In this document: positions 31,532 to 39,828 of the stretch, one piece after another
Numbering within the stretch: the first letter of the stretch is position 1
How the letters are laid out: each line of letters starts with the position of its first letter
DNA from: Planctomycetota bacterium
GTDB taxonomy: Bacteria > Planctomycetota > UBA1135 > GCA-002686595
DNA length: 46,510 bases
Assembly: GCA_020638835.1 (NCBI GenBank)
Contig: JACKHV010000011.1
Coordinates: 1-46,510 of the forward strand
Direction of reading: 5' to 3'
Translations under genes and position numbers: made by a program
Notes under the pieces: model-generated
The model's input: the letters and a program-made list of their open reading frames with translations, nothing else
What the model was told of the DNA's origin: nothing
Database searches by the model: none

Positions 31532-33006
31532 GCCAGCTCCCCCTGCAAGCGGCGCTCTCGTGGTCGCTCACGTACTTGCTCCACTCGACGCTGCTACTCG
31601 GGGCCGCGACGCTGCTCGTGCGCGCGCTCGGGCGCGGACGCTACGGCGCGAAGGAGTGGATCTGGAAGACCGCGCTCGTCGGCGGTCTCCTCACCAGCGG
31701 CTTGCAGGTCGGCCTCGCGCTCGACCCCGCGCTCGGCCGCTGGTCCGTGCTCACGACGGAACCCGCGCCGGACTCGACGGCAGGAGTGCTCGGTGGAGGG
31801 CCGAGCGTGGACGCGCAGCGCGAGGGAGCCGCGCGTTCCGGAGAGTCCGGTGCGGGTGAAGTCGCGCTCCTCGCCGCGGGCGGTGCCGAGTCGATGCACG
31901 GCTTCGACCTGCCCGCGCTGCGGCGCGACGCGCGCGGACAGAACGCGCTCGCTCTGCACTCCGCGTGGCGCGACGGACTGCTCGCGCTGTGGACGCTCGG
32001 CGCACTGCTCGGGGCGGCGCTGCTCGGACTGGCGTGGTCGCGCATCTCCGATCGCCTCGCCGGACGCACCGAACTCTCGTCCGGACCCGCGGTCGACGCG
32101 CTGCGCGAGCTCAGCCGCCGCGCGGGAATCCCCCGCCGCCCGCGACTCTGCACCTCGCCGCGCATCACGAGTCCGGCGACGGTCGGCGTCTTCCTGCCGC
32201 AGATCCTGCTGCCGGAACGCGCACTGCGCGAACTCTCGCCCGCACAACAGGAAGCGATGCTCGCCCACGAGCTCGCGCACATCGTGCGCCGCGACCCGCA
32301 GTGGTCGTTCTTCGCGCGGCTGGTCGAACGCCTCTGCTTCCTGCAGCCGCTCAACCGCGTCGCGCGCAAGGCGCTCGCCGACATCGCCGAGTACCAAAGC
32401 GACGACTTCGCCGTGCGCATCACGGGACGCGAACTCGATCTCGCGCGCTGCCTGACCGAAGTCGCCGGCTGGCGCATCGAAGAGCGCGAAGCCGTCGCGC
32501 TGCTGCCGATGGCGGGCCGCGGCTCGCAGCTCAGCGAGCGCGTGCAGCGTCTGCTGCATCCCGCGCCGCCGCGCAAGCCGCGTCGCACGAGTCCGCTGCT
32601 GCTCCCCGCTTCGACGCTGACGCTCGTCTCGACGGCCTTCGTCATGCCGGGCGCCGCGGCGGAACTCGAAGCCTTCGCGCTGCGCTTCGACGCACCCGCG
32701 CCCGCGGAACTCCCCGCGGAGCCGCTCGCGGAACCGACCGCCGAAGCCGTCGCCGAACCGCTCTCGCTCGCCGACTCGCTCGCGGCCGTGCTCGCGCAGG
32801 TCGACGCCGAGCTGCAAGCGCTCTACGCCGAACTCGCGCTGCTCGAGGACCGCATCCAAGAACAGGGCCTGGAACAGGAACTCTCCACGAAGCTCACCCG
32901 CCTGCAGGGCGACGCGGGCCGGTTGCGTGCGCGGCAGGCGCACCTGGTCGAGCTCTTGGATCGGGTCCTCGCGAGCGACGACGCTCGCGACTCACGACAG
33001 GACTAG
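31528..33006 (+). CDS. M56 (BlaR1-like) membrane metalloprotease without beta-lactam sensor
   Basis: 492 aa starting with a GTG. Membrane helices lie near 10-30 and 45-60, and after ~150; a further stretch with SPLLLPASTLTLVSTAFVMPG near 360 is the last. The zinc protease motif is HELAH at 247-251. BlaR1 normally carries a C-terminal penicillin-binding sensor; instead residues ~375-420 are Ala/Glu/Pro-rich and ~420-485 form a coiled coil (VLAQVDAELQALYAELALLEDRI). It probably cleaves the adjacent BlaI-like repressor when an unknown signal is sensed (inference from BlaR1). Confidence 0.87.
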   Translation: MSQLPLQAALSWSLTYLLHSTLLLGAATLLVRALGRGRYGAKEWIWKTALVGGLLTSGLQVGLALDPALGRWSVLTTEPAPDSTAGVLGGGPSVDAQREGAARSGESGAGEVALLAAGGAESMHGFDLPALRRDARGQNALALHSAWRDGLLALWTLGALLGAALLGLAWSRISDRLAGRTELSSGPAVDALRELSRRAGIPRRPRLCTSPRITSPATVGVFLPQILLPERALRELSPAQQEAMLAHELAHIVRRDPQWSFFARLVERLCFLQPLNRVARKALADIAEYQSDDFAVRITGRELDLARCLTEVAGWRIEEREAVALLPMAGRGSQLSERVQRLLHPAPPRKPRRTSPLLLPASTLTLVSTAFVMPGAAAELEAFALRFDAPAPAELPAEPLAEPTAEAVAEPLSLADSLAAVLAQVDAELQALYAELALLEDRIQEQGLEQELSTKLTRLQGDAGRLRARQAHLVELLDRVLASDDARDSRQD

Positions 33007-33018
33007 GGAGAACAACAG

Positions 33019-34533
33019 ATGAAGACGCTGATCACGATCGCCGGGACGCTCCTCGCCGGAGCCACTCCCTTCGCCGCCTCGGCCGCGCTCGGGAACGAGG
33101 CCGCGACGAACCCCGCCGTGCAGGAAGCCGTCGTGCTGCGACGCGCCGCGCAGGCGCCGCCGAAGCAAGCCGAAGAGCTGGAACTCGACGAGCTGCGCCG
33201 CGCGATCGCGGAGCTGCGCGCCGAGAAGGAACGGCTGCGCACCGAGCTCTCGACCACGCAAGTGCAGGGCATTCCGCTGCTCGACCGCCTCTACGGGACC
33301 GCGGTCGAGCCGCGCGCCCTCGGCGAGGCCGAGCGACTGTACGCCGTCGAGCGCAAGCTCGCGCTCGAACAGGAGGCGGCCGCCGAGGAGTACGACCGCG
33401 CGCTCGCGGACCTCGAGAACGCCGAACACGGCCTCTACCTCGACCTGCAAGCCGTGCCGAGCGAGGACGGGAAGCGCATCGAAGTGCGCCCGCGCCTGAG
33501 CGAGGCGCAGCAGAAGCGCGCGCGCGCCGAGCTGGAGCGCAAGGCCCAGCGCGAGCGAGCCGCCTGGGCACTTGCCGCGCCCGGACAAGACGCGCAGGAA
33601 CACTACGAGGTGAAGATGAAGTCCGACGAGCAGGGACGCTGGCAGCTCGTGACCGAGCGCGTCGCGGAAACCTCGCCCGAGACGGGCGGCGGCGCCCTGG
33701 GCGGACTCGCGCGCGTGTACGTCGTGCAGGACGACGCGGGCGACGCGGCCGAGGTCCAGACCGAAGCGCTCCAGCGCTTGCTCGAGGCCGAGCTGAGCGA
33801 GAGAGCGACGAAGGAGACGATCGAAGTCCTGCTGAAGGAGCTCGCCGCGCAGGACGCGGAGCGGGCGCCCGTCGTCCGGCGGAAGCGCTTCGTCTTCGAA
33901 GGCGAGCCGCTCGAGATCGACGTCGACTCGCTCCCCGAGGGCAAGTCGCAGCGCCGCATCTACGTGCGCACCGACGGCGACCAGCGCTTCGGCGCGATCG
34001 CGGTCGAACCGCAGGACGAACCACGCCAGGTGCGGGTCGACGAGGACGTCTGGGTGCAGCTCGGTGACGAGGGACACGCGATCTACTCGACGCAGGGCGG
34101 CGGACAGAGCGGCGCGACGATCCACGCCCTGCCGAGCCGCGAGGGCGAAACGCGCGTCCGCACCGAGAGGCGCGTGTTCGTGCGCGGGGAGGACGGAGCG
34201 CTCGTCGAGCTCGAGCTGAGGCCGGACGCGCCCGCGGATCCGCGCGCGCCGGAAGCTCCGGGAGCTCCGGCCGCGCCGCGCGTCTCGCTGGGCTTCAGTG
34301 GTACGCCGCCGCAAGCCGGGGCGCCGGAGCGCAAGGAAGTCCGCTGGTTCGACTCGAGCAGCGCACCGCAACCGAGCGCTTCCTCCTCGACCGACCGCGA
34401 CGAACTCCTGCGCGAAGTCCACGTGCTGACGAAGGAGATGCTCGCCGAGCTGAAGCTCCTGCGCGCCGCCGTCGACGACCTGCGCCGCGACGTCGACTCG
34501 CACCACCGCGCGAGCGGCTCCGGCCTGCGCTAG
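33019..34533 (+). CDS. Exported coiled-coil protein of BlaI-M56 operon
   Basis: 504 aa with a signal peptide (MKTLITIAGTLLAGATPFAASA). Coiled coils cover about 55-85 (LDELRRAIAELRAEKERLRTEL) and 105-190, and a third lies at ~455-495 (LLREVHVLTKEMLAELKLL). The middle (~200-390) is acidic and beta-rich, followed by an Ala/Pro linker (APEAPGAPAAP). No family is recognised. It follows the M56 gene by 12 nt, whose C-terminus also holds a coiled coil, so the two may interact outside the cytoplasm (inference). It is a candidate for the signal or target of the system. Confidence 0.72.
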   Translation: MKTLITIAGTLLAGATPFAASAALGNEAATNPAVQEAVVLRRAAQAPPKQAEELELDELRRAIAELRAEKERLRTELSTTQVQGIPLLDRLYGTAVEPRALGEAERLYAVERKLALEQEAAAEEYDRALADLENAEHGLYLDLQAVPSEDGKRIEVRPRLSEAQQKRARAELERKAQRERAAWALAAPGQDAQEHYEVKMKSDEQGRWQLVTERVAETSPETGGGALGGLARVYVVQDDAGDAAEVQTEALQRLLEAELSERATKETIEVLLKELAAQDAERAPVVRRKRFVFEGEPLEIDVDSLPEGKSQRRIYVRTDGDQRFGAIAVEPQDEPRQVRVDEDVWVQLGDEGHAIYSTQGGGQSGATIHALPSREGETRVRTERRVFVRGEDGALVELELRPDAPADPRAPEAPGAPAAPRVSLGFSGTPPQAGAPERKEVRWFDSSSAPQPSASSSTDRDELLREVHVLTKEMLAELKLLRAAVDDLRRDVDSHHRASGSGLR

Positions 34534-34541
34534 CCGAACGA

Positions 34542-34567
34542 CGGGGAGGACGCCGCCGTCCTCCCCG
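34542..34567. terminator. Hairpin after BlaI-M56 operon
   Basis: CGGGGAGGACG and its complement form a perfect 11-bp stem around loop CCGC. It is 9 nt after the TAG at the end of the operon. No T-tract follows. Confidence 0.7.
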
Positions 34568-34671
34568 CCACCGCAAGAGGCGCCGCACCCGGGTGGAAGC
34601 AGCCCCGCCGTGACTCCATGGTCGTGTTGGCGGGTCCCCCGCGCGGCGCCTCCCCTATCTGCGTCGCGAGC

Positions 34672-36666
34672 TCAGCGCCAGTCGAGGTCCTCGAGGCGGA
34701 TCTCGGCGCCCCACGCGCCCCGCACGAGGTAGGCGCGCTGCTTCGTGATCTGGTCGAGGAGCAGCAGGCCGTTCGCCTGCGCGGGGACGACGAGTTCCTC
34801 GCGGCGCTCGAAGTGCTTCAGCCCGAGGAAGAGCCAGTCGCCGCTCTCCTGCAGCTCGACGAAGGTCGCGCTCGAGCGCACATCGCTGGGCGGTTCCGAC
34901 GGCAGCCACGCGAAGGCGACCAGATTCGCTCGTCCGCGCGACAGCAAGACGACGTTCTCGCTCCGGCCCGGCAAGCGACGCGGAACGAAGCGTTCGCGAC
35001 CTGCGATGCGCTCCGGTGAGAGCGCGTCGAAGAGGACCAGTTCCTTCGCGGCACTGAAGGCCTCTGCATCGCGCTCGAGCAGCGGAACCTCGAACTCTGC
35101 ACCATTCCACCAGCAGAGTTCCCAGAGTGCGTCCTTCGCCGAAAGCAGCGTCCACGGCCGGAGCGTCGAGGCGGGCGGGCCGCCCAGGCGCGTGCGCGCG
35201 GGCTCCTGAACGAACAGCGGCGTGCCGTCCTCCGGCGCATCGATCTTGCAGCGGCGCAGCGACTCGTGCGTCAGGTCGAGGACCGCGTGTCCGGCCGCGT
35301 TCCACTCGAGCGGGAACGCCGTCGGGTGCAGCGGTCCCTCGCGACCCGTGATCCGCACGTGGGTCGGCAGCGGTCCGAGCCACTCGAACGCGAGCTTGCG
35401 GTCCTTGCAGAGCAGCCAGCCCGCACCGACGCGCTCGCCGTCGAACTGCAGGCGCCACGGCAGCATGTCGCGATCGTCGAAGCCCTCGGCGAAGGCGAGG
35501 CGCAGCGACAGCCGGTGCTGTTCGAAGGGCGGGACGTCGAGCACGACGCGCGCGGCGTGCACGAGGTCGGCTTCTCCCACGTACCAGATTCCGTCACCCA
35601 GCGGGCCGGCCAGGTCGAGCATCACCCGATAGGTACCGGGCGGCATGCGACGCACCGTCCAGCCCGAGTCCTCGTTCACGACGCTCAGGGTTCGCGCCCC
35701 CGGCTTCCCGGAGTCGTAGGTGTGGAACTCGCCGCGCAGCTCCCGGTCGATGCGCAAGCGGACTCCCGCGGGCAGCGGCATCTCCGACTGCACCACGAGC
35801 GTGCGATCCCAACGCCCCAGCTCCGCGAGCGGCAAGCGCATCAGGCCGTCGTCGTCGATCGGATAGAGGTCGCCGGGCAGCTTGTACGTCGTCGAGCCCA
35901 CACCGATCGCCAGCAGCTCGATCCGCTCGAGGCTCTCGCGCCGGAACGCGAGCCAACCGACGCCGCGCGTCGCTCCGGACGCGAATCCCCCGTTGTGCGT
36001 CAGCGTCTCGTTCCAGAGGATCTCGCCGCTCTCGTCCGTCACGCAGACGCCCGCGAGCGGCCGGTCCGGGCGCAGTGTCCAGCCGCCGCCCTCGTCGAGC
36101 GGGAAGCGCGCACGCTGTCCCGACGACTCGACCAGCGAGGCGTTGAAGCCGCCGGGGACGCCGGTCATGAAGCGGAAGGCGACGTGCGTCGCGGAGGCCG
36201 CGATCTGCGGGTCGTCCGTCGCGAGGTGCGCGCGGCCGTCGACGTCGATCGGACTCAGCGCTTGCCCGTCCAAAGCCTCGTCCGCCTCCGCTCCGGCGAA
36301 GAAGCGCGCCGTGATCACGCAGCGGCCCGAGCGCAGACCGGGGATGCCCTCGACGACGACGTCGAAGTCGGGAGCCGCCGCGGCCCCGTGCGTCGAGTCC
36401 ACGTCGGTATCGGCGGCGTCGACCGCGTCGACCACCGACGAGCGGTTCTCGCCGCCTGCGGCTTCGCTCGCGGCGGGCAACGCGGGACGCTCGAGCTCGC
36501 CGAGCACCGGCGGTGTCGCGTCCGCGACCGCCGTGGTCGTCTCGGCGGGCGGCGGACCTCCCTCGCGGCTCGCCCAGCTCCAGAAGCCGACGAGCAGGCC
36601 GACCAGCGCGAGGCACGCGACGAGCAGGAGCGCGCGCTGCTTCGAGTCCTTCGTTCGCATCGTCAT
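34672..36666 (-). CDS. Single-pass anchored protein of unknown function
   Basis: 664 aa. Residues ~12-32 are one N-terminal membrane helix (ALLLVACLALVGLLVGFWSW), followed by a disordered Ala/Thr/Glu/Pro segment to ~80, so most of the protein lies outside the cytoplasm. The body is a chain of beta-rich segments (DVVVEGIPGLRSGRCVITARF; RTLSVVNEDSGWTVRRMPPGTYRVMLDLAG) that look like Ig-like or carboxypeptidase-regulatory-like domains. No catalytic motif was found. The start may be 36666 or the ATG two codons later (36660). The gene begins 34 nt after the M28 peptidase stop and is likely co-transcribed with it. Confidence 0.7.
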   Translation of the reverse strand: MTMRTKDSKQRALLLVACLALVGLLVGFWSWASREGGPPPAETTTAVADATPPVLGELERPALPAASEAAGGENRSSVVDAVDAADTDVDSTHGAAAAPDFDVVVEGIPGLRSGRCVITARFFAGAEADEALDGQALSPIDVDGRAHLATDDPQIAASATHVAFRFMTGVPGGFNASLVESSGQRARFPLDEGGGWTLRPDRPLAGVCVTDESGEILWNETLTHNGGFASGATRGVGWLAFRRESLERIELLAIGVGSTTYKLPGDLYPIDDDGLMRLPLAELGRWDRTLVVQSEMPLPAGVRLRIDRELRGEFHTYDSGKPGARTLSVVNEDSGWTVRRMPPGTYRVMLDLAGPLGDGIWYVGEADLVHAARVVLDVPPFEQHRLSLRLAFAEGFDDRDMLPWRLQFDGERVGAGWLLCKDRKLAFEWLGPLPTHVRITGREGPLHPTAFPLEWNAAGHAVLDLTHESLRRCKIDAPEDGTPLFVQEPARTRLGGPPASTLRPWTLLSAKDALWELCWWNGAEFEVPLLERDAEAFSAAKELVLFDALSPERIAGRERFVPRRLPGRSENVVLLSRGRANLVAFAWLPSEPPSDVRSSATFVELQESGDWLFLGLKHFERREELVVPAQANGLLLLDQITKQRAYLVRGAWGAEIRLEDLDWR

Positions 36667-36700
36667 CGCGGCGGGAAGCTGCTGCGAGGAGGCGCGACGC

Positions 36701-38125
36701 TCAGCGCCGCTCCGGCGGCCCCTTGCCCTCCGCCCAGGCGGGATCGAGCGCACCGCTCGTCACGAGGCGCACGGCATCGAGGACGATGCGGCTCGCGCCG
36801 GCCATGTGGGCGTAGTCGAGCGTGTCCGCTTCGTCGGTGACGGAGTGGTAGTCGGCGTGGCCGTCGTAGGTCGAGAAGGTCTGGCCGATCACGCCGCGCA
36901 GCACGAAGGCGTAGTTGTCGGAGCGCTTGTAGTAGTTCTGGTCGGGATAGGGATCGCGCGAGACGTGCACGCCGGCGGCGTTGAAGGCCTCGAGCAGGTT
37001 CGTCTCGTCGGGACCCGTGTACCAGACCTGGCCGGCGCCGCCGATCGACGCGTCGGCGCGACCGATCATCTCGACGTTCAGGTTCGCGACGGTGCGTTCG
37101 AGCGGAACGGCGGGATGGTCGAGGTAGTGGTCCGTGCCGAGCAGTCCTTTCTCCTCTCCGGTGGCGAGCAGGATCACGACTTCGCGCGCGGGTCCGGGAC
37201 CGGCGGCGAGCGCGCGTGCGACCTCGAGCACGCAAGCGACGCCGGAGACGTCGTCGTCCGCGCCGTTGAAGATGCGGTCCGGCTCGCCGTCGGCGCCGCG
37301 CGGCGCGTCGCGGTCCTTCGGAACCACGCCGAGGTGGTCGTAGTGCGCGCTGATCACGACCGCCTGCTCGGCGAGCTCGGGATGTTCCGGAGTGCCGACG
37401 CCGGGGATGCGCGCGAGGACGTTGGCAGCAGGCACCGGCGCGAGCTCGCAGGCGCCGTCGAAGGTGAGCGTCTTCAGCTGCCCGGCCTCGAGCGCCTCAC
37501 GCAGCGCGCCGCGCACGACGAGCCAGACCGGCGCCGCCGTCGCGTCGGCCTCGCCCCGCGACAGCGAACCCGCGCGCACCGGACCGCGCGGCTTCCCGTC
37601 AGAGCTCGCGCCGCGCAGCAGGATCATCCCGTAGCCGCTCCCGTCGCCTCGACCGGCCGCTTCGAGCAGTTCGCGGGCGTCGCCGCGCGAGCCTTCGAAG
37701 TCGAGCGCGAGCGCGGCGTCCGGTTCCGGCAGCGGTCCTGCTTCCGGCACGCGGACGACGTGCAGCGGTCCGGTCTTGCTCGCGGGGTTGCGGTAGATCG
37801 CGAAGTGTTCGCCGTGCGCGTAGTCCTGGAAGCGCGCGCCGAGCTCTCCGACGAGCGTCGGCGTGCCGCTCACGACCGTCTCGTACAGCGGGACGCGCTG
37901 CAGGAAACCTCCGTCGTCCCCCGCGCCCTGCAGTCCGGCGCGCTCGAGGCACGCCGCCAGGTAGCCGGCCGCCAGCATCGCCTCCGCGGTCCCCGTCTCG
38001 CGCCCTTGCAGCGCGTCGGAGGCGAGGAAGCGCACGTGGCTCTCGAGGCCCGCGGCGGTGATCGTCGCGTCGTCGGCCGAGGGCGCCGCAACGAGCAAGC
38101 AGGCGATGAGGAGGAAGCTGCGCAT
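36701..38125 (-). CDS. M28 family zinc aminopeptidase, secreted
   Basis: 474 aa with a signal peptide (MRSFLLIACLLVAAPSA). A protease-associated-like insert lies at ~95-245. The catalytic domain has the M28 set: SAHYDHLG (zinc ligands His and Asp), NGADDDVSGVA (bridging Asp), GEEKGLLG (catalytic and ligand Glu), NVEMIGR (third-metal region Asp replaced by Met-Ile context) and DYHSVTDEADTLDY (His ligand). It should release N-terminal residues from peptides outside the cytoplasm. The ATG at 38125 gives the signal peptide. It precedes the anchored protein by 34 nt. Confidence 0.9.
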   Translation of the reverse strand: MRSFLLIACLLVAAPSADDATITAAGLESHVRFLASDALQGRETGTAEAMLAAGYLAACLERAGLQGAGDDGGFLQRVPLYETVVSGTPTLVGELGARFQDYAHGEHFAIYRNPASKTGPLHVVRVPEAGPLPEPDAALALDFEGSRGDARELLEAAGRGDGSGYGMILLRGASSDGKPRGPVRAGSLSRGEADATAAPVWLVVRGALREALEAGQLKTLTFDGACELAPVPAANVLARIPGVGTPEHPELAEQAVVISAHYDHLGVVPKDRDAPRGADGEPDRIFNGADDDVSGVACVLEVARALAAGPGPAREVVILLATGEEKGLLGTDHYLDHPAVPLERTVANLNVEMIGRADASIGGAGQVWYTGPDETNLLEAFNAAGVHVSRDPYPDQNYYKRSDNYAFVLRGVIGQTFSTYDGHADYHSVTDEADTLDYAHMAGASRIVLDAVRLVTSGALDPAWAEGKGPPERR

Positions 38126-38164
38126 GGGAAGAGACTCGCAGGCTTTCGTCCGGGGCACAAGCGA

Positions 38165-38198
38165 AACGGCGCCGCCCCCTCTCAGGAGCGGCGCCGTT
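38165..38198. terminator. Hairpin downstream of aminotransferase-domain gene
   Basis: AACGGCGCCG and CGGCGCCGTT form a perfect 10-bp stem, with a partly paired inner CCCCCT/AGGAG. It lies 36 nt past the stop of the minus-strand gene at 38234. No T-tract. Confidence 0.6.
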
Positions 38199-38233
38199 CG
38201 GTTCGCTGGACGCGAGGACCGCGTCGGTTCGGA

Positions 38234-38494
38234 TCAGGCGACGAGTTCGCGGATCGTCTGCAGCAACTCTTCGTTGCGCTTGGGATCGGCGACGTGGATG
38301 CGAACGGCGCCCGGGACGTGACGCGGCACGGACATCACACCCGGCTCGAGTCGGCGGTTCACCTTGCGCGCGAGGTCGCTGGGTTTGGAGACCTGCAGCA
38401 GGATCCAATCACCGATGGAAGGCATCGGGCGGATGCCCGGAATCCTCGACAGACGCGAGTAGAAGCGTTCCTTCTCTTCAGACCGTTCGGACAT
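38234..38494 (-). CDS. Stand-alone C-terminal domain of a class I/II aminotransferase
   Basis: 86 aa. The sequence follows the small C-terminal domain of histidinol-phosphate/threonine-phosphate type aminotransferases: a helix ending in LSRIPGI, then PMPSIGDWILLQVSKPSDLA, LEPGVMSVPRHVPGAVRIHVAD, and the closing helix NEELLQTIREL. The Arg in AVRIHV matches the substrate-carboxylate arginine position. The PLP-binding large domain with its lysine is missing here and in the 305 nt upstream. A GAGAGGGG Shine-Dalgarno sequence precedes the ATG, so it is probably translated. It may be a relic or an independent binding module. Confidence 0.7.
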   Translation of the reverse strand: MSERSEEKERFYSRLSRIPGIRPMPSIGDWILLQVSKPSDLARKVNRRLEPGVMSVPRHVPGAVRIHVADPKRNEELLQTIRELVA

Positions 38495-38799
38495 GTTTCC
38501 CCTCTCGAGTTGCTGGGAAGGACGGGACCAGCGTCCTCCGCTCGCGCCGCGCTCGAGGTCCCAGCCGTGGTCAGAAGTCCCTGTCCCGGCGAGGCTTAGG
38601 TGCCCGGGCGCGCGAGGCGCCAGGAGACCGGATCCGAGTTCGAACGCCGGGTGGGGACGATGTCCTTCCGACGCGCCGCACCTTATCTGGTGTATGAAAC
38701 ATCTCCAAGCGCAACCCGCAGGGGTTTTTGCAGCGATCTCCGAGATGGGAATGACGGGCCTCGACCCGCTCGACCGCGCACGCGAAGATCACTCCGAAG
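38495..38799. other. Intergenic region, 305 bp, between aminotransferase domain and thrB
   Basis: It is the least GC-rich intergenic stretch seen, around 38681-38700 (TTATCTGGTGTATGAAAC), which may hold a promoter. A T-tailed hairpin lies at 38713. No N-terminal aminotransferase remnant was found. Confidence 0.45.
38713..38729 (+). terminator. T-tailed stem-loop in thrB leader
   Basis: AACCC-GCAG-GGGTT forms a 5-bp stem that runs into TTT. It lies 70 nt before the thrB ATG and could be an attenuator; no leader peptide with threonine codons was found. Confidence 0.3.
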
Positions 38800-39729
38800 A
38801 TGTCGAACCACGGCCCCGCGAATCATCTCCGCCGCGCGCGTCTACGCGTCCCGTGCTCCACCTCGAACCTCGGTCCGGGCTTCGATTGCCTGGGGCTCGC
38901 GCTCGGATTGTGGCTCGACGTCGAGCTCGTCGGTGAAGCCGGCGACGCACACGAGTTGATCGCGGCGGAAGGGACGGCGCGCGAGTGGCCGCAGGCTTCG
39001 AACCTGCTCTTCCGCGCCTTCGACCGCGTGTTCGCGGAGCGCGAACTCACTGCGCCGCGCGCGCGCTTCGCCGTGCGTTCGGAGATCCCGCTCGAGCGCG
39101 GACTCGGATCGAGCGGCGCGGCCGTCGCCGCGGGGCTGCTGCTCGCGAACGAGTTCGTAAGTGATCGACTCGCGATCGGCGAACTCGCGCGACTCGGCAT
39201 GGAACTCGAAGGGCATCCGGACAACTCGACCGCGTCGCTGCACGGCGGCTGCACGCTCGGCGTTCCGCTCGCGGGCGGACTGCGCGTGCTGCAGCCGGAG
39301 CTGTCGCCGCGCCTGCGCTTCGCCGTCGCGTGGAGCGACGCGAAGCTCGCGACCGACCGCGCACGCGCCGCGTTGCCGCGCGAGGTCCCGTTCGCCGACG
39401 CCGTCGAGAACCCGCGGCGGATCGCGCTGTTGCTCGAGGGCCTGAAGCGCGCGGATCCGGACCTGATCGCCGCCGGTGGCGAGGACCGACTGCACGTCCC
39501 CTACCGCCTCCCGTTGATCCCCGGGGGCGCCGAAGCCCTCACGGCGGCGCGCGACGCGGGCGCCTGGCTCGCGACGATCTCCGGCGCGGGATCCGCGCTC
39601 GTCGCGATCACCGACGCAGCGTGTTGCGACGGCGTGGCGCGCGCGATGGCGGATGCGCTCGCGCCGCACGCGGAGTGGACGGAACACCACGCGCTGGAGG
39701 CGGCGCTCGGCGCGCCGCGCATCGCGTGA
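38800..39729 (+). CDS. thrB: Homoserine kinase
   Basis: 309 aa GHMP-family kinase. It phosphorylates homoserine with ATP in threonine biosynthesis, in the cytoplasm. Motif 1 is VPCSTSNLGPGFDCLGLAL; motif 2, the phosphate loop, is PLERGLGSSGAAVAAGLL; motif 3 is ISGAGSALVAI near the C-terminus. EGHPDN is the expected active-site stretch. The length is usual. No threonine synthase or homoserine dehydrogenase gene is adjacent. The upstream region holds a T-tailed stem-loop that might regulate it. The TGA is the first triplet of palindrome G. Confidence 0.93.
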   Translation: MSNHGPANHLRRARLRVPCSTSNLGPGFDCLGLALGLWLDVELVGEAGDAHELIAAEGTAREWPQASNLLFRAFDRVFAERELTAPRARFAVRSEIPLERGLGSSGAAVAAGLLLANEFVSDRLAIGELARLGMELEGHPDNSTASLHGGCTLGVPLAGGLRVLQPELSPRLRFAVAWSDAKLATDRARAALPREVPFADAVENPRRIALLLEGLKRADPDLIAAGGEDRLHVPYRLPLIPGGAEALTAARDAGAWLATISGAGSALVAITDAACCDGVARAMADALAPHAEWTEHHALEAALGAPRIA

Positions 39730-39824
39730 TACGGTGCCGCGTACGCTCGTCCTCGATTCACGCGCCGGCAGCGCAGCCTCCGCCGGCGCGTGAATCGAGG
39801 ACGAACGTACGCGGCACCGTATCA
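39727..39824. repeat. Palindrome G: 43-bp arms, 12-nt loop
   Basis: Arms 39727-39769 and 39782-39824 pair at 42 of 43 positions; the exception is a C-A pair (G-T on the other strand). Core ATACGGTGCCGCG is at 39729-39741. It starts with the thrB TGA and ends 5 nt before the stop of the convergent PtsI-like gene. No T-tract. Confidence 0.9.
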
Positions 39825-39828
39825 GTCC

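Noticed and set aside
8353..39824. Reading the palindromes as insertion-sequence ends
   Set aside because: No transposase gene or target duplication is visible and the elements sit next to stop codons without disrupting genes; they were kept as a separate repeat family.
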